A stretch of DNA of 64,000 bases. Origin: DAISJI01 sp964559835. GTDB lineage: Bacteria > Acidobacteriota > Terriglobia > Terriglobales > Acidobacteriaceae. The notes under the pieces were generated by a model that searched no databases, was not told the origin of the DNA, and was given only the letters and a program-made list of their open reading frames with translations. This document shows, piece after piece, positions 35,178 through 45,400 of the stretch. A program made the position numbers and the translations under genes. The stretch's first letter is position 1; each line of letters begins with the position of its first letter. Location of the stretch: NCBI GenBank assembly GCA_964559835.1, contig CAZLJE010000012.1, forward strand, positions 62,001 through 126,000, given 5' to 3'.

Positions 35178-37442
35178 ATGAAACTCAAGGTCCTCGTCGC
35201 GTTCCTGCTCCTCGCGTCGTCGTTGTTCGCACAGCATCCCGCGGCGCCGCCAAAACAATCGTCATTCCTCCCCGTGTCGGTCTGGTACGCCGGCGGGAAG
35301 GCGCGCGCGCCGATGCTGGAGGCGGTCACCGCCGACTCGGAGCGCGTCTGGCGCGCCGACCTGGAAAAGATCAAATCGCTCGGCTTCAACACCGTCCGCA
35401 CATGGATCGAGTGGAGCGCGAACGAGCCGAAGCAGGGCGAATACCACTTCGAGCAACTGGACCTGATGCTCAAGCTGGCGCAGGAGGCCGGGCTGAAGGT
35501 CATCGTGCAGGTTTATGTCGATTCCGCGCCCGACTGGGTGGGAGAGAAATTTCCTGACGGCCACTTCGTCGCGCAGAATGGACAGGCTATTCCGTCCCAG
35601 TCCGCGCCCGGGTATTGCTTTGATCATCCCGGGGTGCGGCAGGCGATCCTGAACTACTACCGCGAGGCCGCGCGTCACGCCGAGAAGAGCCCGGCTTTCT
35701 TCGGCTGGGACCTGTGGAGTGAGCCGCACGTCATCAACTGGGCCGAGATCACCTACATCCCACACGCGCAGTTTTGCTTTTGCCCGTACTCGCTGGCACG
35801 ATTCCGCGAGTGGCTGCGCGGAAAATACGGAACGCTCGACGCGCTGAACAAGGCCTGGCACCGCCAATTCCACGACTGGTCGCAGGTCGAGCCGCCGCGC
35901 TTCGACACCATCCTGTCGTACACCGATTACATTGACTGGCGTGTCTTCAACACCGACAAGCTGGCGCAGGACCTGCAGCTTCGTAACGCCGCCGTGAAGG
36001 AGATCCTGCCGGCGTCGGTGACCACCAGCCACTCGGCCGTGCCGGGCGTGTTTACGTCGCTGGGTGACGGCGATGGCAACCCTGACGACTGGCTCATGTA
36101 CCGGTCGGTCGATTACTACGGTGTGAGCCTCTATCCCAAGCACTCGCTTCCGCCGCACTGGTCCTTACAACGGCGCGCGCTGGCTATGGATTTCACGCGC
36201 TCGGCATCGGGTAACAAGGGGTTCTACGTCGGCGAACTGCAGGGCGGTTTCGGTGTGCGCGGTGATATCGTGAGCCAGCCCATCACGCCGGATGACCTGC
36301 GCGAGTACATGTGGGGCGCGATCGCGCGCGGCGCACGCGGCGTGAATATCTATGCGTTTTATCCGATGAGTTCAGGATACGAATCGGGCGGATACGGGCT
36401 CATCGATCTCGATGGCCAGATCACCGACCGGGCCAAAGTCGCGGGCGAGACCGCGCGCCAGATCGCCGCTAACGCCGACCTGCTGGCGACGGCGCATCCG
36501 CAGCAGGCGGAAGTCGCGATCCTGTTCAACCATCTCACCACGTTGATCGGCGGCCAGCAGCACATCTACAACCCGACCGCGCTCCGCGATTCGTCCGCCG
36601 GGTATCACCGCATGTTCTTCGAGCGGAACATCCCCGTCGACTTCCTGAGCGCGCGAGAGTTCGACGCCGCCTCACTGACAAAGTACAAGCTGATCGTCGC
36701 GCCCTATCCGATCCTGATGATGGCCGATGTCGCTGCGGCACTCGAGAAGTATGTCGCGAACGGCGGACACTTGTTCGTCGAAGCGCGTCCGGGATGGGTG
36801 GACGAGAAGGGCTACGCGCAACCGGTCGTGCCCGGTTTCGGCTGGGACAAGGTGTTCGGCGTTCGCGAGCGCGCCGTCACGCCGGTACCGGAGACGAAGA
36901 TCCACTGGACCGCAACCGCCGCCGGAACTCCGTCGCTTACTCCCGATTCGGTTGAATTCACCGGCGCTCGCTTTGAGGAGCGGTTCGAGGTGCTGGAACC
37001 GACGGTTCACCCTCTCGCCACATATGATGACGGCACCGCCGCCGCGTTCCAGCACGAGTACGGGAAGGGAAGCGCCGTTATCCTCGGTACCTTCGCCGGT
37101 CAGATCAACGAGACTAAGCCGCAGGCCATGCATCCGCTGGGCGATTTCCTGGTCCGCTGGGCAGACCTCTGGCAGCCGCAACTGAACCCACGTTCCGGAG
37201 TGGAGATTCAACGCCTGGTTGCGGACAAAGGCGAAATACTTTTCTTCTTCAACCATGGTGACAAGGCCGTGTCGATGGAATATTGGGGCGTTAAGCTGAC
37301 ACGCCGCCCGAATATCCGTGAACTTGTTCAAGACGTTTCTGTACCTACTCTGCAAGCGGGCGGAGGCGTGCCGGATTGGGCTGTTCGGCTGGAGGGCTCT
37401 CTTCCTGCTCACGGCGTTCGTGTTTACCGAGTGGAGTACTGA
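35178..37442 (+). CDS. GH42-type beta-galactosidase, exported
   Basis: 754 residues from ATG 35178 with leader VLVAFLLLASSLFAQ. The barrel domain has FNTVRTWIEWSANEPKQGEY, GWDLWSEPH with the probable acid/base Glu182, and GFYVGELQGG with the probable nucleophile Glu353. A flavodoxin-like domain (VAILFNHLTTLIGG to VRWADLWQP) and a short C-terminal beta domain follow, the GH42 order. It would release galactose or a related sugar from beta-linked glycosides, here probably outside the cytoplasm. The motif is SEP rather than the more usual NEP. Its stop overlaps the ROK gene (TGATG). Confidence 0.9.
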   Translation: MKLKVLVAFLLLASSLFAQHPAAPPKQSSFLPVSVWYAGGKARAPMLEAVTADSERVWRADLEKIKSLGFNTVRTWIEWSANEPKQGEYHFEQLDLMLKLAQEAGLKVIVQVYVDSAPDWVGEKFPDGHFVAQNGQAIPSQSAPGYCFDHPGVRQAILNYYREAARHAEKSPAFFGWDLWSEPHVINWAEITYIPHAQFCFCPYSLARFREWLRGKYGTLDALNKAWHRQFHDWSQVEPPRFDTILSYTDYIDWRVFNTDKLAQDLQLRNAAVKEILPASVTTSHSAVPGVFTSLGDGDGNPDDWLMYRSVDYYGVSLYPKHSLPPHWSLQRRALAMDFTRSASGNKGFYVGELQGGFGVRGDIVSQPITPDDLREYMWGAIARGARGVNIYAFYPMSSGYESGGYGLIDLDGQITDRAKVAGETARQIAANADLLATAHPQQAEVAILFNHLTTLIGGQQHIYNPTALRDSSAGYHRMFFERNIPVDFLSAREFDAASLTKYKLIVAPYPILMMADVAAALEKYVANGGHLFVEARPGWVDEKGYAQPVVPGFGWDKVFGVRERAVTPVPETKIHWTATAAGTPSLTPDSVEFTGARFEERFEVLEPTVHPLATYDDGTAAAFQHEYGKGSAVILGTFAGQINETKPQAMHPLGDFLVRWADLWQPQLNPRSGVEIQRLVADKGEILFFFNHGDKAVSMEYWGVKLTRRPNIRELVQDVSVPTLQAGGGVPDWAVRLEGSLPAHGVRVYRVEY

Positions 37443-38353
37443 TGGCGCGCACTGTCTTCGTCGCCGATCTCGGCGGTACCAAGCTGGCTTGCGCGGTTGT
37501 GGACACGAACGGAAAGATTCTCGTCCGGCAGACCGAGCCCGTGGACACCTCTTCGCCGCGCGCGCCCATCGCGCAGATCTTCCACCTCGCGAATGAATTG
37601 CGCGGGCGCTACAAATACTCGGCAGCGGGGATTGCGGTTCCCGGTCTCGCCCGTCGCGACGGCACGGTCTGGGCGCCGAATCTTCTCGGTTGGGAGCGCA
37701 TGCCGCTCGCGAGGCTACTCCGCGCGAAGCTGAAGTTTCCCGTCGTGGTGGATAGCGACCGCAACGCAGCCGTCCTCGGCGAAGCATGGCGCGGCGCGGC
37801 TCGCGGCAAGAGTGACGCGATCGTGCTCATTGTCGGCACCGGCATTGGCGCCGGCATTCTTAGCGGTGGACGCCTCGTCCGCGGTGCGCACGAGCTCAGC
37901 GGCTGCGCCGGGTGGATGTGCCTGTCCGACGATGAATCGAAACTGGCGCGCAACATCGGCAGCCTGGAATCTGCGGTAGCGGGGCCGGCAATCGCTCGCA
38001 TTGCCAACCTGGCCATCAAGCAGAAGCTTGGGGACCGCGCATCATTCACGACGGAAGATGTGGCAGCACTAGCGCGCGCCGGTCATCGCACGTCGCTCGC
38101 GATCTTCCGCGCCGCCGGACACCTGCTCGGCCTCGGCGTCGCCAACCTGATCAGCCTGTTCGATCCTGAGGTCGTTGTACTGACCGGTGGCCTTACGAAC
38201 GCATCCGACCTGTTCTTGGACGAGTTGCAAGCGACCGCATTCTCGCGATGCCAGCCGCTGATTGCGAAACAAGTGAAGATCCGCGTCAGCCGATTACAGG
38301 CCGAGGCGAACCTGCTCGGCGCGGCGCGACTGGCGCTGGGAAATGAAGAATGA
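37442..38353 (+). CDS. ROK-family sugar kinase-like protein
   Basis: 303 residues. The ATP phosphate loop FVADLGGTKLACAVV and the GTGIGAGILSGG segment are present, with the catalytic Asp in VVVDSDRNAAVLGE. The ROK zinc motif (His plus CxCGxxGCxE) is missing: the segment reads ELSGCAGWMCLSDDESK and then IGSLESAVAG, keeping only the glutamate. It is therefore a zinc-less ROK relative, and activity needs a test. The start overlaps the GH42 stop, and the C-terminus NEE-stop is supplied by a repeat element. Confidence 0.85.
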   Translation: MARTVFVADLGGTKLACAVVDTNGKILVRQTEPVDTSSPRAPIAQIFHLANELRGRYKYSAAGIAVPGLARRDGTVWAPNLLGWERMPLARLLRAKLKFPVVVDSDRNAAVLGEAWRGAARGKSDAIVLIVGTGIGAGILSGGRLVRGAHELSGCAGWMCLSDDESKLARNIGSLESAVAGPAIARIANLAIKQKLGDRASFTTEDVAALARAGHRTSLAIFRAAGHLLGLGVANLISLFDPEVVVLTGGLTNASDLFLDELQATAFSRCQPLIAKQVKIRVSRLQAEANLLGAARLALGNEE

Positions 38354-38412
38354 AGAATTCAGAATGAAGAATGAAACTGCGCTGTTATTCTTCATTCTTT
38401 AATTCTTCATTC
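38340..38412. repeat. TTCATTC word hairpin, copy 1 (encodes NEE-stop of ROK gene)
   Basis: Left arm AATGAAGAATGAAGAATTC and onward to 38375, right arm TTCTTCATTCTTTAATTCTTC and onward to 38412, with a short spacer. The first word contains the stop codon of the ROK gene. It separates the ROK gene from the SIS gene, whose ribosome site follows it directly. Confidence 0.9.
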
Positions 38413-38421
38413 GGAGAACCA

Positions 38422-39174
38422 GTGAGTCTTACTCAATACCGCGACCGGATTTCCGCCATTCTCAATTCCATCTGGACCACGCAATCCGACAACATTCAAC
38501 GCGCCGCCGCGCTCATGGCCGAGTGCATCGCCAATGGCGGACTTGTCCAACTCTTCGGCAGCGGCCACTCCGTCCTGCCCGTGCAGGACATCTTTCCGCG
38601 CTACGGCGCCTATCCCGGCTTTCGTCCGCTGATGGACATGCGCCTGATGTGGACGAACGTCATCGGTTCCGGCGGCGCCAAGGGCCTGCTCTGGCTCGAG
38701 CGGCGCGAGGGCTACGCGCAAGTGCTGTTCGAGAACGAGCCCATCCGCTCGGGAGACGTCATGCTGATCTTCTCGCATGGCGGCCTGAACGCGGCGGGAA
38801 TCGAAGTAGCGATGGAATCCAAGAAACGCGGTCTCTCGGTCATTGCGGTGACTTCGATCGACAATTACCGCAAGCGTGACGCTTCCCATTCCTCGGGGAA
38901 GAAACTGGCGGATTGTGCGGACGTCGTGATTGACAACTGCTGTCCCGCCGAGGACGCGCTGGTGAAGGTGGCCGATTGGAAGGCGCCGGTCGCGGCCAGT
39001 TCCACTGTCGCAACGGTGACGATCTCGATGGCAATTGTCGCCCAAGTTGCGGACGAGTTAGCTAAGCGCGGCCTCCATCCGCCCGTGTTCGTATCGCCGA
39101 ACGTTCCCGGCATTCCCAAGGACAACAATGACCGCGTATACGAACAATACGAGCGGTCGTTGCACCGCAAATGA
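38422..39174 (+). CDS. SIS-domain phosphosugar-binding protein (UPF0309-like)
   Basis: 250 residues from GTG 38422 with GGAG 6 bases upstream. The SIS fold shows GGLVQLFGSGHSVLPVQD, DVMLIFSHGGLNAAGIE and LSVIAVTSIDNY, the phosphosugar loops. UPF0309 proteins bind sugar phosphates and may isomerise or regulate. Its place between the ROK kinase and the transporter suggests the intermediate is a phosphorylated sugar, possibly an amino sugar. The MFS gene overlaps its stop (ATGA). Confidence 0.88.
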   Translation: MSLTQYRDRISAILNSIWTTQSDNIQRAAALMAECIANGGLVQLFGSGHSVLPVQDIFPRYGAYPGFRPLMDMRLMWTNVIGSGGAKGLLWLERREGYAQVLFENEPIRSGDVMLIFSHGGLNAAGIEVAMESKKRGLSVIAVTSIDNYRKRDASHSSGKKLADCADVVIDNCCPAEDALVKVADWKAPVAASSTVATVTISMAIVAQVADELAKRGLHPPVFVSPNVPGIPKDNNDRVYEQYERSLHRK

Positions 39175-40337
39175 ACCGTACACGCCTTTTTATTTCCGCC
39201 TGTGCCGGCATGTTCCTGTTCGGTGTGGCGCTGGTGCTGCTCGGGACGGTTTTCGGATTGCCCGAGATGCGCGAGCGCCTGGAACTGACCACGCTGGTGC
39301 GCCAGGGCGACCTGCAAACGCTGCTCCTGTTCGGCGTACTCCTCTCGACCATGCTCATCGGCCCATTGATGGACCGGTTCGGTCACAAATTTGTGCTCTC
39401 AGCCTCGGCCGCCCTGGTCGCGGCGGCGCTCGGTGGGTTTGCGTTCGCACAGGGGTATCGCTCGGCGCAGCTTGTGTCGCTGGGACTAGGCATCGGTGGC
39501 GGCGGGCTGAATATGGCGACGAACGTCCTCGTCTCCGACATCTACGACGAGAACCGCGGTCCCAGGCTCAACCAACTCGGAGTGTTTTTCGGCGTCGGCG
39601 CGCTACTTATGCCGTTCGTCACCGCCTGGGTCGTGCGCGCGATCACCCAACTCATTCTGGTTTCGGCCGTGCTCTCGGCGGTCTGCGCGATTGCGTACGC
39701 CGTGCTGAAGTTCCCCGCCGGACGCGAGAACAGCGGCGCTTCCATACTGGAGTCATTCAAAGCGGTTCGCTATCCGGGCGTACTCCTCTTCGGTTTTCTG
39801 CTGTTCTTCGAATCCGGGAACGAGAGCGCGATGACCGGATGGGTTTCGACGTGGGCCACCAGCTTGGGAGCTACGGCCCGCAATGCGACCCTCACCCTCG
39901 CGCTCTTGCAAGGCATGATGATGAGTGGCCGACTGCTCGCGGCGCCCGTCCTGCGCCACATCAAGAAGACAAACCTTGTTGTGGCCAGCGCAATCGGAGG
40001 GTTTGTCTCGGTTGTAATCGTGCTGGCCGCGAGATCGCCTGGCGTGTTAGCCGTGGGCGCGGCACTCACCGGCCTGACGTTCGCGTCCATTTATCCGACT
40101 GTCCTTGCGCTGGCCGGTGATCGCTATCAGCGGTACGCAGCGACGGTCTTCGGGATTCTCTTCACGATCGGATTGTCGGGTGGGATGTTCTATCCCTGGG
40201 CGATCGGCCATGTCTCGCAGTCGCAGGGCTTGCGCGCGGGAATCTACTTTCCGCTGGTCGGAACAGCCGCGATCACGATCATCATCCTGACCATCCGCGC
40301 AAAGTATCCAGTGCCGTCGGAGCAAAGAGCCAGCTGA
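39171..40337 (+). CDS. MFS sugar transporter
   Basis: 388 residues, about 12 membrane helices, with the MFS loop GPLMDRFGHKF between helices 2 and 3. SGNESAMTGWVSTWATSLGA and the overall pattern resemble the FucP/sugar-specific branch. It is the last gene of the GH42-ROK-SIS-MFS operon (every junction overlapped or short), so it most likely imports the sugar released by the hydrolase. Confidence 0.88.
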   Translation: MNRTRLFISACAGMFLFGVALVLLGTVFGLPEMRERLELTTLVRQGDLQTLLLFGVLLSTMLIGPLMDRFGHKFVLSASAALVAAALGGFAFAQGYRSAQLVSLGLGIGGGGLNMATNVLVSDIYDENRGPRLNQLGVFFGVGALLMPFVTAWVVRAITQLILVSAVLSAVCAIAYAVLKFPAGRENSGASILESFKAVRYPGVLLFGFLLFFESGNESAMTGWVSTWATSLGATARNATLTLALLQGMMMSGRLLAAPVLRHIKKTNLVVASAIGGFVSVVIVLAARSPGVLAVGAALTGLTFASIYPTVLALAGDRYQRYAATVFGILFTIGLSGGMFYPWAIGHVSQSQGLRAGIYFPLVGTAAITIIILTIRAKYPVPSEQRAS

Positions 40338-40371
40338 CATTCCGAAAAAAACCAGCCGCGGATTTTAACGG

Positions 40372-40443
40372 CCCATGGCGCATGGCTCATGGCGCAAGGC
40401 TTAGGGCCTTCTACCCATGTGCCATGTGCCATGAGCCATGTGA
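40372..40443. repeat. CATGGCTCATGGC word hairpin, copy 1
   Basis: CCCATGGCGCATGGCTCATGG faces CATGTGCCATGTGCCATGAG, giving partial complementarity. It lies between the convergent ends of the MFS gene and the formate dehydrogenase operon. Related runs occur at 51843-52020, 58655-58730, 61444-61475 and 61938-61973. Confidence 0.85.
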
Positions 40444-40461
40444 AATCGTGGCTAGACTTTG

Positions 40462-41544
40462 TTACTCGCTCCGGAACTTCTTCGGCACGTTCTCCGGGAT
40501 CGGCTGCGGCTTGCGCTTGCTGCCCTCGATCTCCAGCGGCAGGCGCCAATCTCGGGCCGAGACGTGTCCGGCCTGGATCCACGCGTAGCGCGTGATCACC
40601 GACCCCAGGATGCCCGACCACGCCGCTGCCCGTCGCAGCTCCGGCGAGTTCCACGCCAGCATCCGCAGGACGAGCGGTATCGGTCCGGACAATAACCCAC
40701 CGGCGCGTGTCATCCATCCCGAGCCGCCGCGCTTGAGCGGATCGAGCACGCGGTCGCGCTTCAGTTCGATGTTGTAGCCCTCCCAGGTTTCGCCGATCGC
40801 GCTGAGCAGTCCGAGGATGTTGAGCGCACGACTGTCCTCGTGACCCATCAGCTCAAGAATGCCGACGCACGCCTCCAAGCCCGACATCCCGAAATGTCGC
40901 GGCAGGCTGCCGGCCTTCTGGTTCCAGAGCGGCACGGCGGTCGCGCCGATCAGCACGCCGGTGTAGTTGTGGAAGGGAAGTCCGAATGCGAGCGCGCCGA
41001 GGTTACCCATGCCCCGCACGATCTTCACCGGGATCGAATCTCCAAACCGGTCGCCCACGATGTCGGCAAATTTCGCCGCCGCCGCGAAGTTTGCGAAGGC
41101 GGTCAGCACCCACGCGCCGACCGACATCGGGCTCTGCGGCTTGAAGACGCGCAGCATGTTGAGAAAGCGGCTCGGACGTCCGAGGTCCCAGGTCAGCAGC
41201 GCTCCCGATAGTGCCGCGCCGCCCACAGCCAGCCAGCGCGCATCGCGGGCCAACTCGTAGTCGTCGCCGACCCAGTCCGCCACCGCGCCCAGCACTCCGG
41301 CCGATCCTGCCGCTCCGCCGACAAAGAAGTACAGCGGCACCTGCCACGTCCACTGCGGCTGCTTGAGCATGGGAACGCCGTAGTAGCCGGTTTCGGGCGA
41401 CGCTTGCGGGAACGGCGCGCCCGGCGGACGTACGCCGAGCCCCCCGACTTTTCCCTGCTTTAGCGCCTGCTCGCGGATTTCGAGCAACCGCGATTCGCTC
41501 GGCTTTTCCTGGACCTCGTGCGGAAGCTGCGGATTGGTACTCAT
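40462..41544 (-). CDS. NrfD-type membrane subunit of formate dehydrogenase
   Basis: 360 residues from the ATG at 41544 (overlaps the beta-subunit stop, ATGA; GAGGAG nearby). About 8 membrane helices are visible, including WQVPLYFFVGGAAGSAGVLGA, TWDLGRPSRFLNMLRVFK and PMSVGAWVLTAFANF, the conserved core of NrfD/PsrC quinone-reacting subunits. The ~70-residue N-terminus is soluble and rich in charged and Pro residues. It should pass electrons from formate to the quinone pool, replacing the cytochrome b subunit of E. coli-type enzymes. Last gene of the operon. Confidence 0.9.
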   Translation of the reverse strand: MSTNPQLPHEVQEKPSESRLLEIREQALKQGKVGGLGVRPPGAPFPQASPETGYYGVPMLKQPQWTWQVPLYFFVGGAAGSAGVLGAVADWVGDDYELARDARWLAVGGAALSGALLTWDLGRPSRFLNMLRVFKPQSPMSVGAWVLTAFANFAAAAKFADIVGDRFGDSIPVKIVRGMGNLGALAFGLPFHNYTGVLIGATAVPLWNQKAGSLPRHFGMSGLEACVGILELMGHEDSRALNILGLLSAIGETWEGYNIELKRDRVLDPLKRGGSGWMTRAGGLLSGPIPLVLRMLAWNSPELRRAAAWSGILGSVITRYAWIQAGHVSARDWRLPLEIEGSKRKPQPIPENVPKKFRSE

Positions 41545-42452
41545 CGACGGCTCCTCTTCGCCGGCTTTCCTCCTCGGGACGCCGCGAATGCCAGCAGTGC
41601 GCCCGCCAACAGCCAACCCGACCCGATCGCCGCCGACTTCCACGCTTCCTTCTGATAGATGGTCGGCACTTCGGGCTTCGGGGGAAGGTTATACGCGCGC
41701 GGGTCGCCCCTGACCAGAAAGAACGCGTGCAGACCCTCGACGCTGGTTTCCGTCGGGTCGTAGATGTTCGCGTCCTCCATCCCCTGCTCGTGCAGTTGCG
41801 CGACCCGTTCTTTCGCGCGCTGGCGCAATTCCTCCAGCGGCCCGAAAAGGATCGATTCCGTCGGGCACGCCTTCGCGCAGGCTGGTTTCATGCCGACTTT
41901 CTGCCGGTCGTAGCAGAACGTGCACTTGAACGCGCGGCCGTCTTTCTCGTTCTTCTGGATGACACCGAACGGACAGGACACCACGCAGTATGAACAGCCG
42001 TTGCAAATGTCCGGCTGCACATAGACGGTGCCGAATTCGGTGCGAATGATGGATCCGGTCGGACAGGCCTCAAGACATCCCGCGACCTCACAATGCTTGC
42101 AGACGTCGCTCGAGAACTCCCATGTGACCTGCTCGCCGGCATTGCCGCCGACGCCGGGTGTCGGTGTGTTCTCGACGAACTTTACGTGACGCCATGTCGA
42201 ATGGCCCACCATACCGGTGTTGTCGTAGGAGAAGCTGGTGAAGTCGTATCCGTCGGCCTGGAGGTCGTTCCATTCCTTGCAGGCGACTTCGCACGCCTTG
42301 CAGCCGATGCAGAGCGTGGAGTCGGTAAAGAAGCCGGTGACCTGCGGCAAAGCGGAAATCTTTCCCTGGGTCAGCGCATTGATGTCGTGGTGCTGCGGGT
42401 CGTACGTGGAATGACCCGACGGCGCCCCTGGATGCGTCCCGTGATGATTCAT
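41541..42452 (-). CDS. Formate dehydrogenase iron-sulfur (beta) subunit
   Basis: 303 residues. Four [4Fe-4S] cysteine sets are visible: CIGCKACEVACKEW, CKHCEVAGCLEACP, CNGCSYCVVSCP with CTFCYDR, and CAKACPTES. A single hydrophobic helix near the C-terminus (IGSGWLLAGALLAFAAS) anchors it to the membrane, as in FdnH/FdoH. It relays electrons between the alpha and NrfD subunits. Both ends overlap the neighbouring genes by 4 bases. The N-terminus has a His-rich start without leader. Confidence 0.95.
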   Translation of the reverse strand: MNHHGTHPGAPSGHSTYDPQHHDINALTQGKISALPQVTGFFTDSTLCIGCKACEVACKEWNDLQADGYDFTSFSYDNTGMVGHSTWRHVKFVENTPTPGVGGNAGEQVTWEFSSDVCKHCEVAGCLEACPTGSIIRTEFGTVYVQPDICNGCSYCVVSCPFGVIQKNEKDGRAFKCTFCYDRQKVGMKPACAKACPTESILFGPLEELRQRAKERVAQLHEQGMEDANIYDPTETSVEGLHAFFLVRGDPRAYNLPPKPEVPTIYQKEAWKSAAIGSGWLLAGALLAFAASRGGKPAKRSRR

Positions 42453-45400
42453 GCCGGCCTCCGCAGATCTTGCTTCAATTCATCCAGAGCCGCAGGCCCT
42501 TCCGCGCGCCGCCCAGGAGTGAGGTTGCAGACCAGCGCCTTGGTTTCCATGATGCGCACGTTCGGCTCCTCGGAGATCACCAGCAGGTCATTCGCGACAT
42601 CGCCCTTGACCAGGCCTTTCCAACCCCAGTGATACGGCAGACCGACCTGGTGCACACGCTGGCCATCGATCCACAGCGGCCGCATGCGCGGCGTGACCAA
42701 TGCTCGTGCCGATACCAGCGCACGCGGCGTGTAGATCGTTGCCCAGTCGCCGTGGCCTAGCCCGACTTCGTCCGCCAACTCCGGCGAGATCTCGCAGAAC
42801 AGCTCCGGTTGCAACTCTGCCAGGTGCGAAAGCTCGCGCGACATTCCACCTGCCGTGTGGTGCTCGGTGAGTCGATATGTGCTCAGGACGTACGGGAACC
42901 TCGGATCGCCGGGCGACACTGCGTAGGGATTGTCGGGGCGCTCTTTCTTCTGTACCGTCGGATTCTCGTTGTGCAGCGGGTACAGTGGGTTCGAGAACAG
43001 CGATTCGAGGGGCTCGTAATGGGTTGGGAGCGGCCCGTCCTTCAACCCGCTGCTGACGAACAGCCACGCCACACCGTCCGGATGCAGCGTGAACGGCTGG
43101 TCGCCCTTCAGTCCCCATAAGCCCTCACCGTTGCCGTCGTGCGTCGGCGGCATGGATTCGTCGTAGTCGGGAGTGTCGTTGCCCACCCACTTTTTCTGCG
43201 CGGCGTCCCACCAGACGAGCTTCTTGCGCTCGCTCCACGGGCTGCCGTCCGGACGCGCCGAAGCCCGGTTGTAGATGATCCGGCAGTCGTTCGGCCACGC
43301 GAATCCCCATCCGTGACCGAGCAAATCCCTCGGCTCACGCTGGTTCGCCTTGTTCAGGTCCTCCTCCGGATGCACGCCGCAATAGATCCAGCAGCCGCAC
43401 GCGGTCGAACCATCGTTCTTGATGAACTTGGGTTTGTTCAGCAATTGGGAGGTCACGAGATCGCGCCCGTTGATCTCTTTAAGCACCTCGGCCACATCAG
43501 GCTCGGCATGGGGTCCGTATGTCGGATAATTCCAGGTAAGCGCGTTCAAAGGTTCGTTGCGGGTCGCGGGATTCAGGGCTGCTTTTTCCTTCAGCCTCCG
43601 TCCCAGGTGATACATGAACCAGGTGTCGCTGCGCGCATCGCCCGGCGGATCGACCGACTTGTTGTGGAACTGCAGCATGCGCTGCGTGTTGGTGAAGGTT
43701 CCGTCTTTCTCCGCCTGTCCGGCAGCAGGGAAGAGGAAGACCTCGGTCGCGATATCTTCCGTCTTCAACTCACCCCGCTTGACTTCCGGAGAGTCCAGCC
43801 AGAACGACGCGGTCTCTACCTCCACCATGTCGCGTACGACGAGCCACTTGAGTTTCGAGAGCGCTTTGCGTTCGAGTCGTCCATTCGACCCGCCGACAGC
43901 CGGATTCTGGCCCATGACGAACAGGCCATCCAACTTCCCGTCGGCCATGTCGAGCCAATAACCGAAGTGCGAGTGGTCGCCGGTGACGCGCGGCAGCCAG
44001 TCGAAGCCCCAGTCGTTGTTGGCCGTGGCTTTGTCGCCGTAGTACGCCTTCATCAGGCTGATGAAGTACGCGTCGAAGTTCGTCCACACACCTTTGTTCG
44101 CTTTGTGCTTTTGGATGTAGTTCTCCAGTCTGCTTGCGTCCGACTGGAAGAACGGCATCGGCAGGTAGCCGGGCAAGATGTCGTACAGAGTCGGGATGTC
44201 GGTTGAACCCTGGATCGACGCATGCCCGCGCAGCGCCAGGATCCCGCCGCCCGGACGCCCGATGTTTCCGAGCAGCGTCTGCAGGATCGCCGCAGTGCGG
44301 ATGATCTGCACGCCTTTGGAGTGCTGCGTCCAACCCACGGCATAGCAGATGGCGCCGGTCTTATCCGGTCCCGAGGCGCGCACGTACGTCTCCGCCGCTT
44401 TCTGGAACACGTCCTGCGGGATTCCGCAGTAGCGCTCCACCATCTCGGGCGTATAGCGCGCGAAGTGGCGCTTCAGGATCTGGAAGACGCACATCGGGTC
44501 CTGAAGCGTCATGTCCTGTTTGTGTTCCGATGGTTTCTCGACTTCGCCGCCGCGGTCTTTTCCGTGTCCGCCGCCCGGTGCGCCGCGCAACGGGTGACCG
44601 GCGGCATACTCGTGCTCCGCCAGACTACCGCCGCCGTTCGGCTCTGTCCCGGCGTACAGCCACGTCGAGGGATCGTATTCGTACTGCAGCTTCTCGTTGA
44701 GGTGCAGCCCCGAGAAGACGCCGCCCAGGTCCTCGGTGTCCTTGTAGTTCTCGTTGATGAGCGTCGCGGCGTTGGTGTAGTGCTTCACGTACTCTTCGAA
44801 GTAGAGGTTGTTCTGAAGCACGTAGTTGATCATGGCGCCGATGAATAGAATGTCGCTGCCCGCACGCAACGGCACCCATACATCCGCCATCGCCGATGTA
44901 CGCGTAAACCGCGGATCGACGTGGATGATCTTCGCCCCGCGCTCGCGCCCTGCTACCACCCACTGGAATCCGACCGGATGCTGCTCGGCCATCGACGATC
45001 CCATGATGAGGATCGCGTCGGATTCATGCAGACTCTGCTGCGCCGTGGTCGCTCCGCCTCGTCCGAATGATGTCCCCAGACCGGGGACGGTGGAGCTGTG
45101 TCATATTCGGGCCTGGTTGCTGATGCAGTTCATCCCCAGGCCGGCCGCGAACAACTTCTTGATCAGGTAATTCTCTTCGATATCGAGCGTCGCGCCGCCC
45201 AGGTGGGCCATGGCGAGTGTGTGCATGATGACCTCGCCCTTATCGTCCCGCTCGATGAACGACCGCTCGCGCGTGCTCCAGACCCGCTCGGCCACCATGT
45301 CCATGGCCTGTTCGAGGCCGATCTCCTGCCATTCTTTTGAATATGGAGCGCGGTACTTCACCTTCGACAGGCGGTTCGCGTGGTTGTGGAGTTGGAAGGT

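Noticed and set aside
43139..44206. 355-codon plus-strand frame inside the formate dehydrogenase gene
   Set aside because: Antisense shadow of a GC-rich gene; no start signal and low-complexity Arg/Val/Glu composition.
45004..45101. Frameshift or stop that would make formate dehydrogenase a pseudogene
   Set aside because: The two parts are in the same frame and only a UGA at the known Sec position separates them, with a SECIS after it.
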